Positions 23,266-30,585 of a stretch of 64,000 nt of DNA are shown in pieces. Location: positions 186,001-250,000 of the forward strand of contig JACJYD010000003.1 of NCBI GenBank assembly GCA_020636275.1. Direction: 5' to 3'. Every line of letters begins with the position of its first letter. Position 1 is the first letter of the stretch. The translations under genes and the position numbers were made by a program. The notes under the pieces are model-generated. The model had not been told where the DNA came from. It made no database searches and saw nothing but the letters and a program-made list of their open reading frames with translations. This DNA comes from Lewinellaceae bacterium (GTDB taxonomy: Bacteria; Bacteroidota; Bacteroidia; Chitinophagales; Saprospiraceae).

Positions 23266-26200
23266 ATGCCAGAATTCGCACACCTGCATTGTCATACTCA
23301 GTATTCCCTGTTGGACGGGGCCAGTGACATCCGCGCCATGATGGATAAGGCCGTGAACGACGGTCAGAAAGGGGTGGCGTTGACCGATCACGGCAACATG
23401 TTCGGCGCCTTCAAGTTCGTCTCGGAGGCCAACAAACGCGGGCTTAAGGCAGTGGTCGGATGCGAATTTTACCTGGTGGAAGACCGCCATAAAAAAGTGT
23501 TTTCGCGGGCGAAAGGTGAACAGGATGTGCGCCATCACCAACTCCTTCTGGCCAAGAATAAGCAGGGCTATGAAAATCTTTCCAAGCTCTGTTCCCTGGG
23601 TTTCATCGAAGGGATGTACGGCAAATTTCCCCGCATCGACAAGGAACTCATTTTGAAATACCACGAAGGCATCATCGCCACGAGCTGCTGCATCGGTGCG
23701 GAGATCCCCCAGGCGATCCTTCAGGGAAAGTTGGATGAAGCGGAAGAGAAGATCCGCTGGTGGCTCGACCTGCTGGGCGAGGATTTCTATATCGAACTGC
23801 AACGCCACCGCAACATGGATAACATCGACGGTTTGGGTGTTAGCCAGGAGGATGTGAACCAGCAGTTGCTGCGCTTTGCCGAGAAATACAACATCAAGGT
23901 CATCGTGACCAACGATTCGCACTACGTGGATGAGGAGGATTCCCAGCCGCACGATATCCTGCTTTGCATCAATACCAACAGCCTGCTGGAAGAGAACGAC
24001 CGGTTCCGCTTTCCTTCGTCTGATTTTTACTTCAAGACGCAGGATGAGATGGGCCGCTTGTTTGCCGATGTGCCGAAGGGCCTGGACAATACCATGGAGA
24101 TCCTGGATAAGGTCGAAAAACTGGACCTGGCCCGCGATGTGCTATTACCGGCTTTTCCTCTTCCCAAAGGGTTTGCCAGCCAGGAAGATTACCTGCGCCA
24201 CCTGACCTTCGAAGGAGCGAAACGGCGCTATGGCGCCATACTGGCTCCGCACGTCCAGGAGCGCCTGACCTTCGAACTGGAAGTCATCATCAAATCGGGC
24301 TATTCGGGTTACTTCCTGATCGTGCAGGACTTCACCACCACAGCCCGCCAGATGGGCGTGTCGGTAGGCCCGGGACGGGGCTCGGCCGCGGGTTCAGCAG
24401 TGGCCTATTGCCTGGGCATTACCAACGTCGACCCCATCAAGTACGACCTGCTGTTCGAGCGTTTCCTCAACCCCGAACGCGTGTCCATGCCCGACATCGA
24501 TATCGATTTCGACGATGCCGGACGGGAAAAGGTCATCAATTATGTAGTCGAAAAATACGGCCGCAACCAGGTGGCCCAAATCGTCACCTACGGCACCATG
24601 GCCGCCAAACTCTCGCTTCGCGACGTAGGACGGGTGATGAATATCCCCCTCTCGGAAGTGGACCGGGTGGCCAAGACATTCCCCGGCAACCTGGCCGCCA
24701 ATTTGAAAAAAGTACTGGCGAAAGGCGACATCGATCCCGGACTCAAGGAAAAGATGAACAACGACGAGATCGAGAGGGCCTATCAGTTCAGGCAATTAGC
24801 CGAGGGCAACACCGACATCGCCGAAATGATCCGCACCGCCACCAAACTGGAAGGTTCGGTGCGCAATACGGGCATCCACGCCTGCGGGGTCGTGATCACG
24901 CCCGACGACATTACGAAGTACGTGCCGGTCACAACCGCCAAGGACAACGACCTGCTCGTTACCCAATTTGACAACAGCGTGGCGGAAAGCGCCGGATTGC
25001 TGAAGATGGACTTCCTCGGACTCAAGACCCTGACCATCATCAAGGATGCGGTGGCGATGATCGAGGAGACCCACGGCGTCAAGATCGATCCGGACGAAGT
25101 ACCCCTGGACGATCCCCTCACCTATGAGTTGTTCCAGCGTGGGGAGACGGTCGCCATTTTCCAATATGAAAGTGAGGGGATGCAGAAACACATGAAGGAC
25201 CTGGCCCCTACCAAGTTCGAGGACCTCATCGCTATGAACGCCCTTTACCGGCCGGGCCCGCTTGCATACATTCCGAGTTTTATCAACCGGAAGCACGGCC
25301 GCGAACCTATCACCTACGACCTGCCTGCCATGGAAGAATACCTGGCCGAAACCTACGGCATCACGGTCTACCAGGAACAGGTGATGTTGCTTTCGCAGAA
25401 GCTTGCCGGATTTACCAAAGGCCAGGCCGATGCCCTTCGCAAGGGGATGGGGAAGAAAAAGAAGGAAATTATCGATGCCCTGTATCCCAAATTTATCGAA
25501 GGCGGGACGGAGAACGGACACCCCAAGGATGTGCTTGAAAAAGTGTGGAAGGACTGGGAAGCCTTTGCATCCTACGCATTCAACAAATCGCACTCTACCT
25601 GTTATGCTTTTGTGGCCTTCCAGACGGCCTACCTCAAGGCCCACTACCCGGCCGAGTTTATGGCTTCGGTGTTGACCCACAACAAGAACGATATCTCCAA
25701 GGTCACCTTTTTCCTCAAAGAATGCCGCCGCATGGGCATCGAGGTGTTGGGTCCGAATGTTAACGAAAGTATGTCTGATTTTTCCGTGAATAAAAACGGA
25801 CAGATCCGCTTCGGAATGTCGGCCCTGAAAGGAGTCGGGGAGGGTCCGGTGGAGGAGATCATAAAGGAGCGTAAGGAAAGCGGCCCTTTTGTGTCCGTTT
25901 TCGATATGATGCGGCGCCTGAGCATGGGGGCGGTCAACAAAAAAGTGATGGAAAGCCTGGCGCTGGGCGGCGGTCTGGATTGCTTTGAAGAGATCGACCG
26001 TTCGCAGTATTTCCTTCCCAGTGAAAAATATGAAACCTTCCTGGAGCACCTGCTCAAATACGGACAAGCTTATCACGCTCAGGTCGCCGATGCCCTGACC
26101 TCCCTTTTCGGCGCTTCGGATGAGATCATGATCCCGGAGCCCTCCATACCGGTGGGCGGGGAGTGGCCCCTCATGGAAAAGCTCAACCGCGAGAAGGAGG

Positions 26201-26805
26201 TGACCGGCATCTACATCAGCGGCCACCCGCTCGACGATTACCGGGCAGAGGTCGATGCCCACACCAATTGTCCCCTCGAAGAGATCGAAAATTACATTGG
26301 CCGCGAAGTGCGCATCGCCGGCATCGTGATGAAGGCCAACCACCGGATCAGCAAGAAGGGTACGGGGTACGGACAGTTCACGCTCCAGGATTTCACCGGC
26401 TCGCTCGATTTTATGCTGTTTAGCGAGGATTATCAGAATTACAAGAGCCTGTTGGAAGAAGGACAGTGTGTATTTATCCGGGGGAGCTACACCCAGCGGG
26501 CCTATTCCGACGAATTTCAGTTGAAGATCCACGAAGTACAGTTGCTGGAATCGACCAGCAAGAACCTCACCCAATCGGTGACCCTGCAAATCCCGCTGGA
26601 GGCTATTTCCGAAAAAATGATCGAAGCGGTTGACGCCATTTGCGACCGGCATAAAGGGCAACACAAGCTGAAAGTAGTGGTAGTGGACCATACCCACAAG
26701 CTGACCCTCCCTTTGGTTTCCCGAAAACGCAAGGTACATGCCGACAATGAATTCATCGTTGAGGTGGAGCGCCTGGGTCTGGGGTATAAGTTAAATGGAG
26801 CATAA
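23266..26805 (+). CDS. dnaE: DNA polymerase III alpha subunit
   Basis: Replicative polymerase, 1179 residues. The PHP domain (about 1-280) begins FAHLHCHTQYSLLDGASD. The palm carries GPGRGSAAGSAVAYCLGI and the catalytic aspartates in MPDIDIDFDDAGREKV near residue 410. Later segments include YRPGPLAYIPSFINRKHG, EQVMLLSQKLAGFTKGQAD and NKSHSTCYAFVAFQTAYLK. An OB-fold region follows near 1000 (VRIAGIVMKANHRISKKG). Length and order match DnaE1-type enzymes. Terminator-like hairpin follows at 26838. Confidence 0.98.
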   Translation: MPEFAHLHCHTQYSLLDGASDIRAMMDKAVNDGQKGVALTDHGNMFGAFKFVSEANKRGLKAVVGCEFYLVEDRHKKVFSRAKGEQDVRHHQLLLAKNKQGYENLSKLCSLGFIEGMYGKFPRIDKELILKYHEGIIATSCCIGAEIPQAILQGKLDEAEEKIRWWLDLLGEDFYIELQRHRNMDNIDGLGVSQEDVNQQLLRFAEKYNIKVIVTNDSHYVDEEDSQPHDILLCINTNSLLEENDRFRFPSSDFYFKTQDEMGRLFADVPKGLDNTMEILDKVEKLDLARDVLLPAFPLPKGFASQEDYLRHLTFEGAKRRYGAILAPHVQERLTFELEVIIKSGYSGYFLIVQDFTTTARQMGVSVGPGRGSAAGSAVAYCLGITNVDPIKYDLLFERFLNPERVSMPDIDIDFDDAGREKVINYVVEKYGRNQVAQIVTYGTMAAKLSLRDVGRVMNIPLSEVDRVAKTFPGNLAANLKKVLAKGDIDPGLKEKMNNDEIERAYQFRQLAEGNTDIAEMIRTATKLEGSVRNTGIHACGVVITPDDITKYVPVTTAKDNDLLVTQFDNSVAESAGLLKMDFLGLKTLTIIKDAVAMIEETHGVKIDPDEVPLDDPLTYELFQRGETVAIFQYESEGMQKHMKDLAPTKFEDLIAMNALYRPGPLAYIPSFINRKHGREPITYDLPAMEEYLAETYGITVYQEQVMLLSQKLAGFTKGQADALRKGMGKKKKEIIDALYPKFIEGGTENGHPKDVLEKVWKDWEAFASYAFNKSHSTCYAFVAFQTAYLKAHYPAEFMASVLTHNKNDISKVTFFLKECRRMGIEVLGPNVNESMSDFSVNKNGQIRFGMSALKGVGEGPVEEIIKERKESGPFVSVFDMMRRLSMGAVNKKVMESLALGGGLDCFEEIDRSQYFLPSEKYETFLEHLLKYGQAYHAQVADALTSLFGASDEIMIPEPSIPVGGEWPLMEKLNREKEVTGIYISGHPLDDYRAEVDAHTNCPLEEIENYIGREVRIAGIVMKANHRISKKGTGYGQFTLQDFTGSLDFMLFSEDYQNYKSLLEEGQCVFIRGSYTQRAYSDEFQLKIHEVQLLESTSKNLTQSVTLQIPLEAISEKMIEAVDAICDRHKGQHKLKVVVVDHTHKLTLPLVSRKRKVHADNEFIVEVERLGLGYKLNGA

Positions 26806-26837
26806 AAAAATATATGTTCCGAACCAATTGCTGTCTC

Positions 26838-26866
26838 AGGGGTTTTTTCTAGGTAAAAACGCCCCT
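26838..26866 (+). terminator. Hairpin after dnaE
   Basis: AGGGGTTTTT pairs with AAAAA-CG-CCCCT with a two-base bulge; its right end is one base before the ATG of the next gene, so it may also shape that gene's ribosome-binding region. Confidence 0.5.
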
Positions 26867-26867
26867 C

Positions 26868-27422
26868 ATGAGAATGTTCTTCCTCAGCTGTATTTTTGGT
26901 TTGGTTCTGTATTCCTGCCAGGGTAACCCCGGCATACCTGCCGAAGCCCGCTCCGTCAGCATACCTGCCGACGCTAATAAATACGTGGACTCCACGGGCG
27001 TTCCCCTTTATGAAAATTATGACGACCTGGCCCCCGTTTTCGAACACAAAAACGATACCACCTACCTGATCAATTTCTGGGCTACCTGGTGCAAACCCTG
27101 CGTCGAGGAACTGCCTTACATCGAGCAATTGCACGACGATTTTGCGGGACAGAAACTCTCGATCATCCTGGTCAGCCTGGATTTTCCGGACCAGATCGAC
27201 AAAAAACTGATTCCCTTTATTCGGGAGCATCAGCTGCGGTCGCAGGTCGTTGCACTCCTCGACGGCGACTACAATGCCTGGATCGACCGCGTGGAGCCCG
27301 CCTGGGGAGGCGCCATTCCCATTTCGATCGTATATAATGCCGAAAAGCGCGTTTTCATCGATAAACCCATCAAAAAATATGAAGATCTGAAGGCGATCGT
27401 CTCATCCTTTTTTAACTACTAA
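26868..27422 (+). CDS. TlpA-like thioredoxin-fold lipoprotein
   Basis: 184 residues. N-terminal lipoprotein signal (RMFFLSCIFGLVLYSCQG) with lipobox cysteine near residue 18. Thioredoxin fold with LINFWATWCKPCVEELPYIE holding the WCKPC active site near residue 80 and the cis-proline region GGAIPISIVYN. Such proteins reduce or resolve disulfides in the periplasm, for example in cytochrome maturation. Ten bases separate it from the next redoxin gene, so they likely form an operon. Confidence 0.93.
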   Translation: MRMFFLSCIFGLVLYSCQGNPGIPAEARSVSIPADANKYVDSTGVPLYENYDDLAPVFEHKNDTTYLINFWATWCKPCVEELPYIEQLHDDFAGQKLSIILVSLDFPDQIDKKLIPFIREHQLRSQVVALLDGDYNAWIDRVEPAWGGAIPISIVYNAEKRVFIDKPIKKYEDLKAIVSSFFNY

Positions 27423-27431
27423 TACTTACCT

Positions 27432-28043
27432 ATGAAAAAGTTCTTTCCCACCTTGCTATTACTGCTCGCCGGAACAGTAATGTTGCTCTCCGTGGCACAA
27501 AAAGAAGAAGCCGATGGGCTTCAGGTCGGCGACATCGCCCCCAATTTCAACCTGTTGGGGGTTGACGGCAAACACTACTCGCTCGATGACTTTCCCGATG
27601 CAAAGGGTTACATCGTGACCTTTACCTGCAACCACTGTCCGTTCGCCGTCATGTATGAAGACCGCATTATTGCCTTGCACAACAAATACGCTCCCCTGGG
27701 TTATCCGGTCATTGCGATCAATCCCAACGATCCGGAAGTACAGGCTGAAGATAGTTATGATAAGATGATCGAGCGGGCCGAGGAAAAAGCCTTCCCCTTC
27801 GTATACCTCTTCGACGAAGGTCAGAAGGTCTACCCGCAGTACGGTGCAGAGCGGACCCCGCACGTCTTTTTACTGGATAAAACCCACAAGGTTCGCTACA
27901 TCGGCGCCATCGACGACAACGTGCGCGATGCTTCGGCGGTGACGGAGCGCTATGTGGAAAATGCGATCGCAGCCCTTGAGCGCGGCGAAGAACCCGACCC
28001 CAATTTTACGAAGGCGGTCGGCTGTACCATAAAAACGAAGTGA
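27432..28043 (+). CDS. Exported redoxin (AhpC/TSA-like) protein
   Basis: 203 residues with a Sec signal (KKFFPTLLLLLAGTVMLLSV). Thioredoxin-fold domain: GDIAPNFNLLGVDGKHYSL, active-site segment TFTCNHCPFAVMYEDRI (CNHCP) and cis-proline region AERTPHVFLLDKTHKV. This resembles a widespread family of 'thioredoxin family/redoxin' proteins of unknown substrate. Translated just downstream of the TlpA-like gene; convergent with the phosphopantetheinyl transferase gene through octamer array 5. Confidence 0.92.
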   Translation: MKKFFPTLLLLLAGTVMLLSVAQKEEADGLQVGDIAPNFNLLGVDGKHYSLDDFPDAKGYIVTFTCNHCPFAVMYEDRIIALHNKYAPLGYPVIAINPNDPEVQAEDSYDKMIERAEEKAFPFVYLFDEGQKVYPQYGAERTPHVFLLDKTHKVRYIGAIDDNVRDASAVTERYVENAIAALERGEEPDPNFTKAVGCTIKTK

Positions 28044-28049
28044 GAAAAA

Positions 28050-28142
28050 AGTTGAAAGGTTGAAAAGTTGAAGAGTTGAAAAGTTGATTTTCTTTAACTT
28101 TTCAACTCTTCAACCTTTCAACTCTTCAACTCTTCAACTTCT
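28050..28142. repeat. GTTGAARA octamer inverted-repeat array 5
   Basis: Left arm 28050-28088 of GTTGAAAG/GTTGAAAA/GTTGAAGA units, right arm about 28094-28142 of CTTCAAC-type units. It occupies the convergent junction and contributes the VEKLKS end and stop codon of the transferase. Confidence 0.88.
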
Positions 28143-28773
28143 CCACTGCCCAAACTACAACATACTCCCCCATCAGTTCATAATACAGCTCGAAGGTCCA
28201 GTCGAGCCGGTCTCTTTTGATCCGACCGATGGTGGTTCCACCATTAGGGGAAAAAGAGAACGGCTGGACGAACAAATGTTCCCGGAAGTCGATCTCCCGG
28301 CGGCCGTATGCTTTGTAGAGGGCTTCTTTGGCGCCCCAATAGACGTGCAGATGCACGAGGCGGGTGGCGGGCAGGAGGCTTTCCATTTCTTCCTCCCGCA
28401 TAAATTTATAGGCGATCCGGTCGATCTTTTCCACCACAAACTGAATATCTACCCCTACTGCTTCGGGCGCCGCCACTACGGCTACCCGCTCGTGCGAGTG
28501 GCTAATGGAGATTTGGTAGGGGGAGTTCTCCAAATGGGGTTTGCCGTATTCATCTATCAGACAAGCGCCCCGGATCTCCCGCCCGGACATGTAGTGCAGC
28601 AGGTACCTTCCGGCCAGCCATTCCAGGCGCCGCCGTCCTTTCATCCCGGCAATTTGCGCCTCTTCTTCCGGAAAAAGGTCGAGCTTCCGGAGAAAGAACG
28701 CTTCGTCTTCTTCCAGGGTCCAAATGCCCAGTTCGCCTTCGGGCTGGAGGTGGCGGTGGTGGAGCAGGCTCAT
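28126..28773 (-). CDS. 4'-phosphopantetheinyl transferase superfamily protein
   Basis: 215 residues, Sfp-type length. It transfers the phosphopantetheine arm from CoA to carrier proteins. Key parts are RRRLEWLAGRYLL, YQISISHSHERVAVVAAPEAVGVDIQ (Mg-binding Asp) and the signature YWGAKEALYKAYG. The cognate carrier protein is not in the window. The minus-strand box TACTTTTA at 28778-28785 is only five bases from the ATG, so the transcript may be nearly leaderless. The C-terminus KLKS comes from the repeat. Confidence 0.94.
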   Translation of the reverse strand: MSLLHHRHLQPEGELGIWTLEEDEAFFLRKLDLFPEEEAQIAGMKGRRRLEWLAGRYLLHYMSGREIRGACLIDEYGKPHLENSPYQISISHSHERVAVVAAPEAVGVDIQFVVEKIDRIAYKFMREEEMESLLPATRLVHLHVYWGAKEALYKAYGRREIDFREHLFVQPFSFSPNGGTTIGRIKRDRLDWTFELYYELMGEYVVVWAVEKLKS

Positions 28774-28807
28774 AGGGTAAAAGTAAGGAAGAAATTTTTT
28801 ATTTCAA

Positions 28808-28836
28808 GTGAAGGGCTGACTTAGTCACCCCTTCAC
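28808..28836. repeat. GAAGGGGT-type hairpin, divergent-region copy
   Basis: GTGAAGGG pairs with CCCTTCAC around a TGACTTAGTCA-like core, the same word as the 21971-22150 array. It lies upstream of the transferase start in the divergent gap before the WD40 gene. Confidence 0.75.
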
Positions 28837-28874
28837 CTTGCAACAACCCGCAATCACCCAAGACCCCAATAAAT

Positions 28875-28906
28875 ATTGGGCAAGTTGCGAATTATCTCTA
28901 AATTTG
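28875..28906 (+). promoter_or_regulatory. Promoter of the WD40 gene
   Basis: ATTG (28875-28878), 20 bases, TAAATTTG (28899-28906): perfect -7 element, one mismatch in the -33 element. The next 30 bases are a hairpin and then the ATG. Confidence 0.6.
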
Positions 28907-28908
28907 GC

Positions 28909-28935
28909 TGAGGGGGTGACTAAGTGACCCCCTCA
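28909..28935 (+). repeat. Hairpin in the WD40 gene leader
   Basis: TGAGGGGGT (28909-28917) pairs with ACCCCCTCA (28927-28935) around GACTAAGTG, a variant of the same hairpin word. It sits between the -7 box and the start codon, 2 bases from the ATG. Confidence 0.8.
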
Positions 28936-28937
28936 CT

Positions 28938-29852
28938 ATGGATAAAAGAAAATTCCCCATGCTACCTATCCGGAAACTGCACCAACTCACCGGTCACGAA
29001 GCGGCCGTATTCGCTCTTTGCCCGGGCTTTGAAACCGGTAAGGTCCTCTCCGGGGCAGGAGATGGTTGGGTGGTGGAGTGGGACCCGGCCCAGCCCCATT
29101 TGGGGCGGCTGCTGGCCCGGGTCGGGACGCAGATCTTCTCCCTGGCATCGCTGCCCGCATCCCGGTGGGTGGTGGTGGGAAATATGCAAGGCGGCGTGCA
29201 TTGGGTAGACATCGACGAGCCGGAAGCGACCCGCAACATCGCCCACCATCAGAAAGGTGTTTTCGCTATTTTGCCCGTGGGAGAAAGCGTATTTACCCTC
29301 GGCGGCGAGGGCCGCATCACCCGCTGGTCGGCAGGGGAGGGGCAAAGCCTGGAAAGCCTACACCTCTCCAATCAGGGCTTGCGCTGCCTCGATTATTCAC
29401 CCCTTCGAAACGAACTGGCGGTCGGCGGTAGCGACACCAACATTTACCTGCTCGACGCCGATACGCTCGACATCCGGCATCGCATCGAATCCGCTCATGG
29501 CAATTCGGTGTTTTCCCTTCGCTATGCACCCGACGGAAATTACCTGTTGAGCGGAGGCCGTGATGCTCAGCTGAATGCCTGGTCGCTTGAAGGCCCTCCT
29601 CAGCGGATCGTCACTCAGCCGGCCCATTGGTATACCATCAACGGCATTGCCTTTCACCCGGAGGGAAAGATATTTGCAACGGCGAGCCGGGATAAAACGA
29701 TCAAGATCTGGGATGCGGAAACCTTCCAGTTGCTCAAAGTACTGGAATCGATCCGCGACCAGGGACACCTGCGCTCGGTCAATGCACTGCTCTGGATGGA
29801 CCACCTGGTCTCCGCAAGCGACGACCGGAGTCTCATCATTTGGGGCGTGTAG
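28938..29852 (+). CDS. WD40 repeat protein
   Basis: 304 residues, no signal peptide, composed of about six to seven WD40 blades. Clear blade sequences are GHEAAVFALCPGFETGKVLS, HGNSVFSLRYAPDGNYLLSG with DAQLNAWSL, and INGIAFHPEGKIFATASRDK followed by TIKIWD. A single seven-blade propeller of this size usually acts as a protein-interaction scaffold. No catalytic domain is attached and the partner is unknown. Located between the transferase and dcd; 39 bases separate it from dcd, so they could be co-transcribed. Confidence 0.9.
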   Translation: MDKRKFPMLPIRKLHQLTGHEAAVFALCPGFETGKVLSGAGDGWVVEWDPAQPHLGRLLARVGTQIFSLASLPASRWVVVGNMQGGVHWVDIDEPEATRNIAHHQKGVFAILPVGESVFTLGGEGRITRWSAGEGQSLESLHLSNQGLRCLDYSPLRNELAVGGSDTNIYLLDADTLDIRHRIESAHGNSVFSLRYAPDGNYLLSGGRDAQLNAWSLEGPPQRIVTQPAHWYTINGIAFHPEGKIFATASRDKTIKIWDAETFQLLKVLESIRDQGHLRSVNALLWMDHLVSASDDRSLIIWGV

Positions 29853-29891
29853 AGAAATTAATTTTATCTTAGCTCCTCACAAATTGCGACT

Positions 29892-30428
29892 ATGATCCTT
29901 TCGGATACCAAGATCCTGACTGCTATCGAACAGGGCGAGATCGTCATCGAGCCATTTCGTCCCGAATGCCTGGGTACCAATTCCTACGACGTGCACCTGG
30001 GCAAATACCTGGCTACCTATAAAGACCGCGTACTCGACGCCCGCAAACACAACGAGATCGTCCTATTCGAGATCCCGGAAGAGGGCTTCGTGCTGGAACC
30101 GGGCATCCTCTATCTCGGGGTGACGGAGGAATATACTGAAACCCATAACTCCGTCCCTTTCCTCGAAGGCAAATCGAGCGTGGGCCGACTCGGTATCGAT
30201 ATCCATGCTACCGCCGGGAAAGGCGACGTAGGCTTCTGCAATACCTGGACCCTGGAGATCTCCTGCACCCAGCCGGTCCGCATCTACGGGGGTATGCCCA
30301 TCGGCCAACTCATTTATTTCCTCGTCGATGGTGAGATTGAGAAGTATTACAATAAAAAAGGTGATGCCAAATACACCTCCCGCACGGATAAGCCGGTGGA
30401 GAGTATGATGTGGAAGAATGTTTTTTAG
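29892..30428 (+). CDS. dcd: dCTP deaminase
   Basis: 178 residues. Converts dCTP to dUTP for dTMP synthesis. The N-terminal block MILSDTKILTAIEQGEIVIE and CLGTNSYDVHLG match the family. The active-site segment LEGKSSVGRLGIDIHATAGK is followed by the region of the catalytic glutamate (NTWTLEIS). The end YTSRTDKPVESMMWKNVF is compact. A GTGACTG-type repeat begins at its stop codon. Confidence 0.96.
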   Translation: MILSDTKILTAIEQGEIVIEPFRPECLGTNSYDVHLGKYLATYKDRVLDARKHNEIVLFEIPEEGFVLEPGILYLGVTEEYTETHNSVPFLEGKSSVGRLGIDIHATAGKGDVGFCNTWTLEISCTQPVRIYGGMPIGQLIYFLVDGEIEKYYNKKGDAKYTSRTDKPVESMMWKNVF

Positions 30429-30585
30429 TGATTGGTGACTAGTGACTGGTGACTAGTGACTGGTGACTGGTTAATTATTTATTTTAGCCTGTGAGAATTT
30501 AACGCTTAATAACTGTGTTAGAAAACTTATTTCAAAATGAAGCCTTGAAAATCACCAATCACCAATCACCAATCACCAATCACTA
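30428..30585. repeat. GTGACTG word inverted repeat between dcd and the helicase
   Basis: Left arm about 30428-30471 is a run of GTGATTG/GTGACTAGTGACTG words; right arm about 30549-30585 is repeated AATCACC units. The 77-base spacer is AT-rich. The right arm ends at the ATG of the next gene (30586), so no normal ribosome-binding site is present there. Confidence 0.85.

Noticed and set aside
24796..26739. Minus-strand open frame of 647 codons over dnaE
   Set aside because: Same reason; dnaE on the plus strand has all family motifs.
2717..28142. CRISPR-like interpretation of the repeated words
   Set aside because: Units are contiguous or in inverted arms without unique spacers of constant length, and no cas genes are present.
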